Positions 56,766 to 64,000 of a stretch of DNA of 64,000 nucleotides are shown here, piece by piece. The notes under the pieces were generated by a model. The model made no database searches. It saw nothing but the letters and a program-made list of their open reading frames with translations, and had not been told where the DNA came from. This stretch comes from Cellulomonas sp. ES6 (lineage in GTDB: Bacteria > Actinomycetota > Actinomycetes > Actinomycetales > Cellulomonadaceae). The translations under genes were made by a program, and so were the position numbers. The stretch's first letter is position 1. Each line of letters begins with the position of its first letter. The stretch is from NCBI RefSeq assembly GCF_030053835.1, contig NZ_CP125655.1:2542001-2606000 (forward strand), in the 5' to 3' direction.

Positions 56766-58829
56766 ATGCCCTCGCCCCGCCGCCTGCTCGCGGCCGCCGG
56801 TGCCGCCGGTGCCGCCGTGCTGCTTCCCCTGCTCGCGCCCGCCGGGGTCTCCGCCGCGGTGCCGGTGGCCGCCGCGCGCCCCGCGCCCCCTGCCGCCGTC
56901 GCGGCCGTCACCGCGCCCGGGCCGCTGGCGGCCGCCGAGGACCGCACCGAGGGCCTGCGCGTCGAGACGTCCGCGACGTACACGGTCGACCTGGCGGCGA
57001 GCGTCGTGCACGTGGAGCACGTCGCGACCCTCACGCACCAGACCCCGTCGACGGGCGCCTGGTACTACACGTTCGAGGAGTACGCGGTGCCGTTCCTGCC
57101 GGGCGGGACGGGCGTGACCGCTACGTGGGACGACGGGACGCCGCTCGCGTTCACCCTGGAGCCGGGGACGGACGAGTACCTGCCGGCCGTCGTCGTCGCG
57201 CTCCGGCCGGTGCTGACCTACGGCGACACCCGGACGCTGCGGGTGACGTACGACCTGCCGGCGCAGCCGCCCCGTGTCGCCACGTACGCCCAGGTGAACC
57301 CGGCGTTCGCGACGTTCCCCGTGGTGCTGGACGGCGACCCCGGCCTGGCCTCCGCGCGCGTCGTGGTGCCCGGCGGCCCGGACGTCGAGGTGGTGGGCGG
57401 CCCGATGACCCCGGCGCCCACCGGCGACGGCACGACGTGGAGCGCGGACGCGGTGGCCGACCCGGCCGCGTGGCAGGCCCAGGTCGTGGTGCGGGACGAC
57501 GACGCCCTGGTGCCGGCCGACGTGGACTACGGCGACGGCGTGCAGGTGCTCGGGTGGCCGGACGACGCGGAGTGGCTGGCGTTCACCACCGACCTGGCCG
57601 GACGCGGCCTGCCCGTGCTGGAGGAGCTGGTCGGGCAGCCGTGGACGGTCACGGGCGGGCTGACGATCCTCGAGGCGGCCACGCCGAGCGCGCACGGGTA
57701 CGCCGGCTGGTACGACCACGACCGTGGCTCGATCGAGATCGGCGACATGCTCGACGCGCACGTGACGCTCCACGAGCTCGCCCACGCCTGGTTCAACGGG
57801 ACCACGTTCGAGGGCCGGTGGATCGGCGAGGCGCTCGCCGACGAGTACTCCGCGATCGCGATGGAGACGCTCGGCCAGGAGCGCCCGACGCCCGCGCCGC
57901 TGGACCTCGCGCGTCCGGACGCGGTCCGCCTGGTCGACTGGGAGGACGCCCGCGCGGACGGGCCCGAGGGCGGCGCGCACGACGAGTACGGCTACGCCGC
58001 GTCCTGGTGGGTGGCGCACGAGATCGCCGCGGAGATCGGCCCGGAGGCGCTGTCGGCGGCCGTCGGGGCGGCGGTGTCCGGCGAGGACGCCTACCCCGCG
58101 CCGACCGACGACACGGGCGTGCGGGGCCCGACCGGGTGGCAGCGCCTGCTCGACCTGCTCGAGCAGGTGGGAGGCTCCGAACGGGCCGCGCAGGTGTTCC
58201 GCGACGTGGTCGTGCGGCAGGACGAGCTCCCGGTGCTCGACGCCCGGGACGCCGCGCGCGACGAGTACCAGGGGCTGCTCGACGCGGGCGACGGGTGGGC
58301 GCCGCCGGCGGCGGTCCGCGACGCGATGGCGGACTGGCGGTTCGACGACGCGACCGCCGCGGCGCCCGAGGTGCTGGCGCTGCTGGAGGACCGCGACGCC
58401 CTGGTCGCCGCCCTCGCCGGCATCGGCGCGGACGTCCCGGGCGCGCTGCAGGAGCAGGTGGAGAACGCGACGTCCGTGCCGGAGGCCGCCGCCGCCGTCA
58501 CGGAGGCCGGGGAGGCCGCCGCGGCCCTCGTGGCCGCCACGCGTGAACGGGAGGACGCCGACCCGGTGACGCGGCTCGGCATGCTCGCCGGCGGCGTGGA
58601 CGGCGACCTGGAGGCGGCGCGCGCGGCGCTCGACGCCGGCCGGTACGCGCAGGCCACGGCCGCGGCCGAGCGGGCGTCCGCCACGCTGGCCTCCGCGCCC
58701 GCCCGGGCGGCCGCCGCGACGGGGCTGCTGGTCGTGCTGGCGGTGGGCGGTGCGCTGCTGGTCGTCCGGGGACGCCGGGCCGCCGCGCGCCGCGCGTCGG
58801 AGCCGCGCGGGGTGCCGGGCCCCGGCTGA
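56766..58829 (+). CDS. M1-like secreted, membrane-anchored zinc metallopeptidase
   Basis: A 687-residue exported protein. Signal peptide about residues 1-31 (LLAAAGAAGAAVLLPLLAPA). The zinc site is H336-E-L-A-H340, with E355 of WIGEALADEYS aligning with the third ligand of M1 aminopeptidases (WLNEGFASY). The spacing between H340 and that glutamate is 14 residues instead of 18. One C-terminal membrane helix (about residues 650-672) is followed by a basic cytoplasmic tail, so the enzyme faces outside. It starts 104 bases after the Ig-repeat protein, and the two may form one operon. Confidence 0.85.
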   Translation: MPSPRRLLAAAGAAGAAVLLPLLAPAGVSAAVPVAAARPAPPAAVAAVTAPGPLAAAEDRTEGLRVETSATYTVDLAASVVHVEHVATLTHQTPSTGAWYYTFEEYAVPFLPGGTGVTATWDDGTPLAFTLEPGTDEYLPAVVVALRPVLTYGDTRTLRVTYDLPAQPPRVATYAQVNPAFATFPVVLDGDPGLASARVVVPGGPDVEVVGGPMTPAPTGDGTTWSADAVADPAAWQAQVVVRDDDALVPADVDYGDGVQVLGWPDDAEWLAFTTDLAGRGLPVLEELVGQPWTVTGGLTILEAATPSAHGYAGWYDHDRGSIEIGDMLDAHVTLHELAHAWFNGTTFEGRWIGEALADEYSAIAMETLGQERPTPAPLDLARPDAVRLVDWEDARADGPEGGAHDEYGYAASWWVAHEIAAEIGPEALSAAVGAAVSGEDAYPAPTDDTGVRGPTGWQRLLDLLEQVGGSERAAQVFRDVVVRQDELPVLDARDAARDEYQGLLDAGDGWAPPAAVRDAMADWRFDDATAAAPEVLALLEDRDALVAALAGIGADVPGALQEQVENATSVPEAAAAVTEAGEAAAALVAATREREDADPVTRLGMLAGGVDGDLEAARAALDAGRYAQATAAAERASATLASAPARAAAATGLLVVLAVGGALLVVRGRRAAARRASEPRGVPGPG

Positions 58830-58934
58830 TCCGGCTCCGCGCGGGGCCCGAGCCGGCCGGGGCCCGTCGCGCGCCGCCCGCGCATCTCGGCTTCACTCGA
58901 CCGAGGGTGCCGCCCGCCCGGAGAAGGAGGCCCC

Positions 58935-60287
58935 GTGCCTGCCACCGTGCTCGTCGTCGCCCTCCTCGTGGCCGTCCTGGCCCGCCGCGTGCCGTGGGTC
59001 CGCCACCGGCTCCCGGTGCCCGCGTCCACGACCGCCGCGTGGCTGGCGGCCGCCGGCAGCGCGCTCGCGGTGGCCGACCTCCCCGCGGGGTGGCGGGCCG
59101 TGGCCGGAGGTGCGCTCGCCGCCGCGTCGGGCGCCGCGGCCGTCGGTGCGGCCGCGTGGGTCACCGGCCGGCTGCGCGGGCCGCTCGCGCGCCGCCGGCG
59201 CCGGCGCGAGGGGCAGCCGACGCTGCGGGAGCGGACGGAGGCGTTCGCCCGGCGGCACCCCGTGCGCGTCGCGGGCCACGACGTCGTGGGCACGACGGTG
59301 CGGGCAGCGCTGCGGGCGGGCGACGTGCGCGTCACCGGGCTCGCCGCCGAGATGACGTACTACGCCCTCATCTCGCTGGTACCGATCACGACGGCCCTGG
59401 GCGCCAGCCTCGGGTACCTGCGGCCGGTGCTCGGGGACGCCCAGGTGGAGCAGCTCCGGTCCGGCGTCGTGGACACGCTGGCGGCCGTGTTCGCGCAGCA
59501 GGTGGCCGGCGACGTGCTGGTCCCGCTGGTCGACGGGCTGCTGGACGAGCAGCGCGGCGGGTTCGCCGTCGGTGCCCTGCTGGTGACGCTGTACCTCGCC
59601 AGCCGCGTGTTCCGGGCCGCGGTGCGGGCGCTCGACGACGCCTACCAGGTGCGCAGGCGACGCGGGGTGGTGGCGCAGTACGCCCTGGGCCTGGCGTTCA
59701 CCGTCGGCGCGCTGGTCACCGTCGTGACGGTGCTGCTGCTGGCCGTCGTCGGTCCGCTGCTCGGCGGCGGTGCGAGCCTGGCGGACCGCCTCGGGCTCGG
59801 CGACGCGTTCCGGACGGCCTGGGACCTGCTGCGCTGGCCCGCGGTGCTGGCGGTGACCACCGCGTTCCTCACGCTCCTGTACCGGTACGCCCCGAGCGCC
59901 GGCTCCACCTGGCGGCGCTGCCTCCCCGGGGCGGTGGTGGGGACCGCCGGCGTGCTGCTGGTCTCCGCGGGGTACCTGTCGTACGTGCGGGTCGCGGTGC
60001 CGGACACCCCCGGCGCCTCCCCGGACAGCGCGGCCGTCGTGCAGGCGGCGGCGCAGATGCTCGGGCTCGTGCTCGCCGGGGCCCTGTGGCTGTGGCTGTG
60101 CAGCATCGCGGTGCTCGCCGGGGGCGTCCTGGTCGCCGAGATCGACGCGGAGCACGGCGGCCGTGAGGAGGACGCGGAGCGCGGTCGCCGGTCCGGCAGC
60201 CCGGAGGACGCGGGAGGCGCGGAGCCCGCCGCCGAGGGTCCCGCGCCGGGAGCCCGGGCCCGTCCGGCGCGGTCCGGCACCGGCTGA
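58935..60287 (+). CDS. YihY/BrkB family membrane protein
   Basis: A 450-residue inner-membrane protein. Two N-terminal helices (1-75) precede the YihY domain from about 120: TGLAAEMTYYALISLVPITT, then FLTLLYRYAPSAGSTWRRCL and the final helix pair. Usually six helices; often annotated as ribonuclease BN but not a nuclease. The C-terminal 65 residues are acidic and Pro/Ala-rich. GTG start at 58935 after a strong GAAGGAGG site. Confidence 0.88.
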   Translation: MPATVLVVALLVAVLARRVPWVRHRLPVPASTTAAWLAAAGSALAVADLPAGWRAVAGGALAAASGAAAVGAAAWVTGRLRGPLARRRRRREGQPTLRERTEAFARRHPVRVAGHDVVGTTVRAALRAGDVRVTGLAAEMTYYALISLVPITTALGASLGYLRPVLGDAQVEQLRSGVVDTLAAVFAQQVAGDVLVPLVDGLLDEQRGGFAVGALLVTLYLASRVFRAAVRALDDAYQVRRRRGVVAQYALGLAFTVGALVTVVTVLLLAVVGPLLGGGASLADRLGLGDAFRTAWDLLRWPAVLAVTTAFLTLLYRYAPSAGSTWRRCLPGAVVGTAGVLLVSAGYLSYVRVAVPDTPGASPDSAAVVQAAAQMLGLVLAGALWLWLCSIAVLAGGVLVAEIDAEHGGREEDAERGRRSGSPEDAGGAEPAAEGPAPGARARPARSGTG

Positions 60288-60376
60288 CGCGCCGTCCGGG
60301 CCATCCCGCGCGCGACCGCTCCGCCCGCGACCGCCTCCGCGTGCGCTCCGGAGCGCCGGGGGGTTCACTCGGCGGC

Positions 60377-60853
60377 ATGAGGCGTACAGCGGCCACGGCG
60401 CTCGCGGTCCTGCTGCTCGCCGGGTGCGGCGGGTCCTTCCCGGCCGACCCGGACGGCACGCTCGAGCGGGTCACCGGCGACGTGCTGCGGGTGGGCGTGT
60501 CCCCGAACCCGCCGTGGACCGAGGTGGGGCCCGGTGGCGAGCCGTCGGGGCTGGAGGTGGAGATCGTCTCGGAGTTCGCCCGCACGCTCGACGCCCGCGT
60601 GGAGTGGACGACCGGTGGCGAGGAGTCGCTGGTGGCGGACCTGGCGGAGTCCCGCCTCGACCTCGTGGTCGGTGGCCTCACGGGTCGCTCCCCGTGGGCG
60701 GACCAGGCGGCGCTCACCACGCCGTACACGACGGTGCCCGGGCCACGGGGTGAGCCGGAGCCCCACGTGATGGCCGCGCCGCTCGGCGAGAACGCGTTCC
60801 TGGTGCGCCTCGAGACGTACCTGCTGGAGAACCGGGAGGACGTGCTGCCGTGA
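60377..60853 (+). CDS. Short SBP_bac_3-type lipoprotein, apparently one lobe only
   Basis: A 158-residue lipoprotein with lipobox LAGC (C17). After the linker it shows the lobe-1 start of amino-acid-type binding proteins (VLRVGVSPNPPWTEVGPGGE, then GLEVEIVSEFARTLDARVEW and SRLDLVVGGLTGR). In normal family members about 100 residues of lobe 2 follow; here the sequence passes directly to HVMAAPLGENAFLVRLETYL, which resembles the terminal lobe-1 helix. It is thus a shortened protein of 158 instead of about 250-270 residues. Its stop overlaps the GTG of the CDF gene. No ABC permease is nearby. Confidence 0.8.
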   Translation: MRRTAATALAVLLLAGCGGSFPADPDGTLERVTGDVLRVGVSPNPPWTEVGPGGEPSGLEVEIVSEFARTLDARVEWTTGGEESLVADLAESRLDLVVGGLTGRSPWADQAALTTPYTTVPGPRGEPEPHVMAAPLGENAFLVRLETYLLENREDVLP

Positions 60854-61866
60854 GCGTGACGTTCGGGCACACGGAGCTGCCGCCGGAGCAGTCGCAGGCG
60901 CTGCGCCGGGCGGTGCGCCTCGCCTGGGGGACGATCGGGTTCCTCGTCGTCGGCGTGACGCTCGTGTACCTGGTGATGGGCAGCTCGCAGGCCATGAAGG
61001 CGGCGTGGACGGAGGACCTGCTGTCGTTCATCCCGCCGATCAGCTTCCTGGTGGCCGTGCGGTTCGCCCGGCGCCGGCCGACGCCCGAGCACCCCTACGG
61101 CTACCACCGGTCGGTCGGCATCGGGCACCTGGTGGCGGCCACGGCGCTGCTGGCGATGGGGACGTTCCTGGTCGTCGACTCCGGCAGCGGCCTGCTGAAG
61201 GCCGAGCACCCCCCGGTCGGGGTGATGCACCTGGGCGGTCACGTCTTCTGGGCGGGGTGGCCGATGATCGCCGCGATGGTGGTGACCGGCGTGCCGCCGG
61301 TGCTGCTCGGCCGGGCGAAGCTGCCGCTGGCCCGGACGCTGCACGACCGCGTCCTGTACGCCGACGCCGACATGAACAAGGCCGACTGGATGACGGCGCT
61401 CGGCACGGTCGTCGGCGTGCTCGGCATCGGCGCGGGCCTGTGGTGGGCGGACGCGGCGGCGGCGCTGTTCATCGCGGGCAGCATCCTGCGCGACGGCGCC
61501 ACGAACCTGCGGGTCGCGGCGGCGGCCCTGATGGACGCCCGGGCGACGACCGTCGACGGCACGGACGTCCACCCGCTGGTGGGACGCGTCGACGAGTACC
61601 TGCGCGCGGTGCCGTGGGTGGCCGCCGCGCGGTCACGGGTGAGGGACCAGGGCCACGTCTTCCACGTGGAGTCGTTCGTCGTGCCCCGCGACGGGAGCGC
61701 CCCCGGCCCGGAGGACCTGACGGAGCTGCGGCGGGGTGTGGCGGCTCTCGACTGGAAGATCCAGGACGTGGTGGTGGTGCCCGTCGAGCAGCTGCCGGAG
61801 CAGATGCTCCCCGGGGTGCGGGCGGAACCCGGCGAGGAGTCGCGGACGGCCGCCGGCGGCGGGTGA
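60850..61866 (+). CDS. Cation diffusion facilitator (CDF) metal exporter
   Basis: A 338-residue CDF protein, six helices. Helix 2 carries the acidic residue in WTEDLLSFIPPISFL (EDLLS), helix 5 the DxxxD pattern in LYADADMNKADWMTALG; together they form the metal site of CDF transporters. The HPYGYHRS motif between helices 2 and 3 is typical. The cytoplasmic C-terminal domain runs from about residue 235 to 325. Translationally coupled to the one-lobe lipoprotein upstream by GTGA overlap. Metal (Zn, Mn, Fe or Cd) not predictable. Confidence 0.9.
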   Translation: MSVTFGHTELPPEQSQALRRAVRLAWGTIGFLVVGVTLVYLVMGSSQAMKAAWTEDLLSFIPPISFLVAVRFARRRPTPEHPYGYHRSVGIGHLVAATALLAMGTFLVVDSGSGLLKAEHPPVGVMHLGGHVFWAGWPMIAAMVVTGVPPVLLGRAKLPLARTLHDRVLYADADMNKADWMTALGTVVGVLGIGAGLWWADAAAALFIAGSILRDGATNLRVAAAALMDARATTVDGTDVHPLVGRVDEYLRAVPWVAAARSRVRDQGHVFHVESFVVPRDGSAPGPEDLTELRRGVAALDWKIQDVVVVPVEQLPEQMLPGVRAEPGEESRTAAGGG

Positions 61867-61954
61867 GCCAGGCCTTCCTTTCTAGACGCCCCGCCCGGCC
61901 GGGCCTAGCGTCGAACGGGACAGCAGGCACGCCCCCACCCCCGCGGAGGTTCCC

Positions 61955-62257
61955 ATGAGCACGCTGATGGACCAGCCGCCCGTCTCCGAGTGCTCGGTCG
62001 ACGGCTGCTCGTACAACCACGACCACGCGTGCAGCGCGGCCGCGATCACCGTCGGCGGCAGCACGACCGGCGACGCGCAGTGCTCCACGTTCATCCCGCT
62101 GAGCGTCAAGGGCGGGCTCGACCGCGTCGTCTCGCACGTCGGCGCCTGCCAGCGCGCGGACTGCTCCCACAACGAGCACCTGACGTGCGCCGCCGACGCG
62201 GTCCGCATCGGCGCGGGCCACGACCTGGCGGACTGCCTGACGTACGCCCCGGCCTGA
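61955..62257 (+). CDS. DUF1540 double-domain cysteine-rich protein
   Basis: A 100-residue protein with two copies of the DUF1540 Cys pattern: SECSVDGCSYNHDHACSAAA ... QCSTF at residues 11-47, and GACQRADCSHNEHLTCAADA ... DCLTY at 63-97. Each has four cysteines and histidines for a likely zinc site. Function unknown. ATG at 61955 with a GGAGG site. A 12-bp palindrome GCCCGGCCGGGC and a TAGCGT -10-like hexamer lie about 40-60 bases upstream. Confidence 0.88.
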   Translation: MSTLMDQPPVSECSVDGCSYNHDHACSAAAITVGGSTTGDAQCSTFIPLSVKGGLDRVVSHVGACQRADCSHNEHLTCAADAVRIGAGHDLADCLTYAPA

Positions 62258-62299
62258 TCCGCGCCCGGTCCACGCCCGACCCGCGCGCCGGGCGGGAGG

Positions 62300-62965
62300 T
62301 CAGTCCTCCCGCTCGGTGGCGGCGGCTACAGCGGCCGCCACCGGCACGGCGCCCTCGGACAGCTCCAGGGTGAGGCCCGCGGTGCGCGGCTCGTCGAGCA
62401 GGGCCACCAGCACGGCGGCGACGTCGTCGCGCGGCACCGACCCCCGCGGGATGTCCGGGCCGAGGCGGACCCGGCCCGTGCCGGGCTCGTCCGTGAGCGA
62501 CCCGGGGCGCAGGATCGTGGTGTCGAGGTCGCGCTCGCGCAGCGCCTCCTCGGCTGCCGTCTTCGCGCGCAGGTACGCCGCGAACACCTCGTCGGTGCCC
62601 GGCGGCGGCTCGGCCCCCGCCCCGACGGACGAGACGAGCAGGTAGCGCCGGACGCCGGCCGTGGTGGCGGCGTCGGCGAGCAGCACCGCGGCGCCGCGGT
62701 CGACCGAGTCCTTGCGGGCCGTCCCGCTGCCGGGGCCGGCCCCGGCCGCGAAGACGACGGCGTCGGCGCCGTCGAGGTGCGGCGCGAGGTCGCCGACGCC
62801 GGCCTGCTCGAGGTCGAGGAGCACCGCGGTCGCGCCGTCGGCCTCGACGTCCGCGACGTGCGCGGGGTTCCGGACGACGGCGACCGGCGTGTCACCCCGC
62901 TCGGCGAGCAGCCGGCTCAGGCGTCGGGCGATCTTCCCGTGGCCCCCGGCGATGACGATGCGCAT
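62300..62965 (-). CDS. NAD(P)-binding NmrA/atypical SDR protein
   Basis: A 221-residue Rossmann protein. The start MRIVIAGGHGKIARRLSRLL contains the GGxGxxG-like cofactor motif GGHGKIARR; VFAAGAGPGSG and YLLVSSVGAG follow in order. Similar to YwnB/YhfK-type sugar epimerase-like or NmrA-family proteins. Substrate unknown. ATG at 62965 with no clear binding site, close to a repeat-rich noncoding stretch. Confidence 0.9.
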   Translation of the reverse strand: MRIVIAGGHGKIARRLSRLLAERGDTPVAVVRNPAHVADVEADGATAVLLDLEQAGVGDLAPHLDGADAVVFAAGAGPGSGTARKDSVDRGAAVLLADAATTAGVRRYLLVSSVGAGAEPPPGTDEVFAAYLRAKTAAEEALRERDLDTTILRPGSLTDEPGTGRVRLGPDIPRGSVPRDDVAAVLVALLDEPRTAGLTLELSEGAVPVAAAVAAATERED

Positions 62966-63420
62966 CCGTCCACGGTAGGAGCGTCCGGGCGGGCCCGCCA
63001 CAGGGTCGCGGCCGTGCAGGCAGGCGGCGGGTGGCGACGGCCGGCGGCGGGTGGCGACGGCCGGCGGCGGGTGGGGACGGCCCGTGCCGCCCGCCGGTCC
63101 CCCCGGCCGAGCGCAGGGTGCCCCGGGCCGCGGAGGGGTGCCACGGCCCGGGGCGTGACGCCCGTCGCCGAAGGGGGTGACGGTGCCGGGCGTCGGCGCC
63201 GCGTGCCGCGCGTGCCGGCGCGGGTGTGCCGGCGCGTGCGGGGTGGCGGCGCACGGCCAGGCTAGGCAGCGCCGGGCCTCACGGAGACCGATGAGTAGCG
63301 CACGAAGGCGGAACCAGGTGGTGGACCAGGTCGGACTGAGGGGCGCGACCGGCCTCGCCGGCGCGCCGCGCAGCGACTGCGTAGGGGTGCGGACGTGACC
63401 AGGCCCCGGGTGCGCCCGCG
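62966..63420. other. Repeat-rich noncoding region, 455 bases
   Basis: No credible gene is visible. The stretch holds the 20-bp tandem repeats (63023-63082) and a 10-bp hairpin, CCCCGGGCCG (63121-63130) with CGGCCCGGGG (63144-63153). Several short frames exist but their composition is Arg/Gly-rich and lacks ribosome binding sites. Confidence 0.6.
63023..63082. repeat. Three 20-bp tandem repeats
   Basis: GGCGGCGGGTGGCGACGGCC occurs twice exactly (63023-63042, 63043-63062) and once with a single substitution (63063-63082, GTGGGG for GTGGCG). It lies in the gap before the NAD(P)-binding gene start, in a region likely to hold its promoter. Confidence 0.9.
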
Positions 63421-63765
63421 TCACGCCCCCGCCGGACGGGGCGCCGCCTCCCGCTCCAGCGGCCGCAGCGCGGCGAGCCGGGCGCGGAGGTCGCGCACGT
63501 CGTCGGGGCCGGACGCGCCGGGCACGACCGAGAGCGCGGTGAACGTCTCCGCCGTGGGCAGCAGGTCCCGGGCCAGGTCGCGCAGCGCCTCCGCGACCTC
63601 GGCCAGCTCGGTGACGTGACCGGCGTCGAGGTCCGGCGGGTCGCCCTGCAGGCCGACGTACAGGACGAAGCCGGCGCGCGCGGGCTGGAGGTCGCGCGGC
63701 GGGCGGCGGGGGGCGGTCGGCGGGCCCGGCACGGCGGGCGGCGCGGGGGTGCGTGGACGTGGCAC
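63421..63765 (-). CDS. Small hypothetical protein with acidic helical core
   Basis: A 114-residue protein on the minus strand. The first 30 residues are Pro/Arg-rich; residues about 33-105 form a regular helical region (LDAGHVTELAEVAEALRDLA, then DVRDLRARLAALRPLE). It starts with GTG at 63765. The pattern of conserved-looking hydrophobics suggests a real gene, but I do not recognise a family. The nearby regulators give no clue. Confidence 0.5.
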   Translation of the reverse strand: MPRPRTPAPPAVPGPPTAPRRPPRDLQPARAGFVLYVGLQGDPPDLDAGHVTELAEVAEALRDLARDLLPTAETFTALSVVPGASGPDDVRDLRARLAALRPLEREAAPRPAGA

Positions 63766-63913
63766 GGGGTGCTCCGGAGGGGTGCGCGGGGCCGCGCGGG
63801 GCGGGCGGCCGGGTGTGGTCGGGGGACGCGGGGCGTCAGGACCGACAGCGCGTGCGGTGCGCTCCGGGGCGTACGCCGACGGACGCCGGGGTGGCGTCGG
63901 TCGGGCGTCGGCG

Positions 63914-63995
63914 GTGCGTCACGGCACGAGCGTGACGCACGGGGCCGGTGCTGTCCACGGCAATGCCCGGTCCGGTCTCAGCGGCCGAGACCGGA
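63914..63995. repeat. Two inverted repeats near the right edge
   Basis: GTGCGTCACG (63914-63923) and CGTGACGCAC (63931-63940) form a perfect 10-bp hairpin; TCCGGTCTC (63971-63979) and GAGACCGGA (63987-63995) form a 9-bp one 30 bases later. They lie in noncoding DNA beyond the last gene and may be terminators or operators for genes outside the window. Confidence 0.65.
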
Positions 63996-64000
63996 TGACG

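Noticed and set aside
63177..63398. Small plus-strand frame between the NAD(P)-binding gene and the last gene
   Set aside because: Arg/Ala-rich, no ribosome binding site, no conserved pattern; probably noncoding.

Overview
The window comes from a high-GC actinobacterium, almost certainly a Cellulomonas or close relative. The left edge carries the N-terminus of a cellobiose phosphorylase typical of that genus, with a CebR-type operator in front of it. GTG starts, 4-bp ATGA/GTGA gene overlaps, HspR/HAIR heat-shock control, class Ib nrd genes and leaderless promoters are all actinobacterial habits. The region looks chromosomal. I see no rRNA, tRNA, CRISPR array, insertion sequence or plasmid origin.

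Layout. 1-2.5 kb: cellobiose phosphorylase (partial), dcd and an unknown gene. 2.5-6.3 kb: SDR, GH15 hydrolase, SDR. 6.3-9.6 kb: a P-type cation ATPase with an unusual C-terminal tail resembling a Phd/YefM antitoxin. 10-12.3 kb: divergent TetR/DHA2 efflux pair around a palindromic operator. 12.3-16 kb: alpha/beta hydrolase and an EtfD-like Fe-S membrane reductase. 16.3-23 kb: a complete mrpA(B)CDEFG Na+/H+ antiporter operon. 23-24.2 kb: methyltransferase and a DUF4235 gene. 24.3-28.5 kb: TPP riboswitch followed by a thiamine ABC transporter. 28.6-31.5 kb: YgjV-GNAT fusion, nested palindromes, mntH-like transporter, TetR. 31.5-39.2 kb: odd SDR, four-CSD protein, DUF2975/XRE pair, DinB-like protein, MFS, acetyltransferase/TetR and a VanY-like peptidase. 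39.3-40.8 kb: an AlbA/Schlafen-type regulator of visibly lower GC, flanked by strong inverted repeats, probably acquired.

41-45.2 kb: the HspR-controlled dnaK-grpE-dnaJ-hspR operon with two HAIR boxes and a closing palindrome. 45.2-47.4 kb: ThrE-type exporter. 47.5-52 kb: nrdHIEF preceded by a NrdR box pair and a cluster of DnaA-box-like sites. 52-53.2 kb: PadR/membrane anti-regulator pair. 53.3-58.8 kb: a second hexapeptide acetyltransferase and two large secreted proteins (Ig-like repeats; M1-like metallopeptidase). 58.9-64 kb: YihY protein, a substrate-binding lipoprotein apparently reduced to one lobe and translationally coupled to a CDF transporter, DUF1540 protein, NAD(P)-binding protein, a small unknown gene, and repeat-rich noncoding DNA.

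The best candidates for something undescribed are the ATPase-antitoxin-like fusion, the one-lobe binding protein coupled to a CDF exporter, the four-cold-shock-domain protein, the Cys4-SDR lacking the catalytic tyrosine, and the leaderless AlbA-type regulator with its own operator. No homology search was possible; family names rest on recognised motifs.
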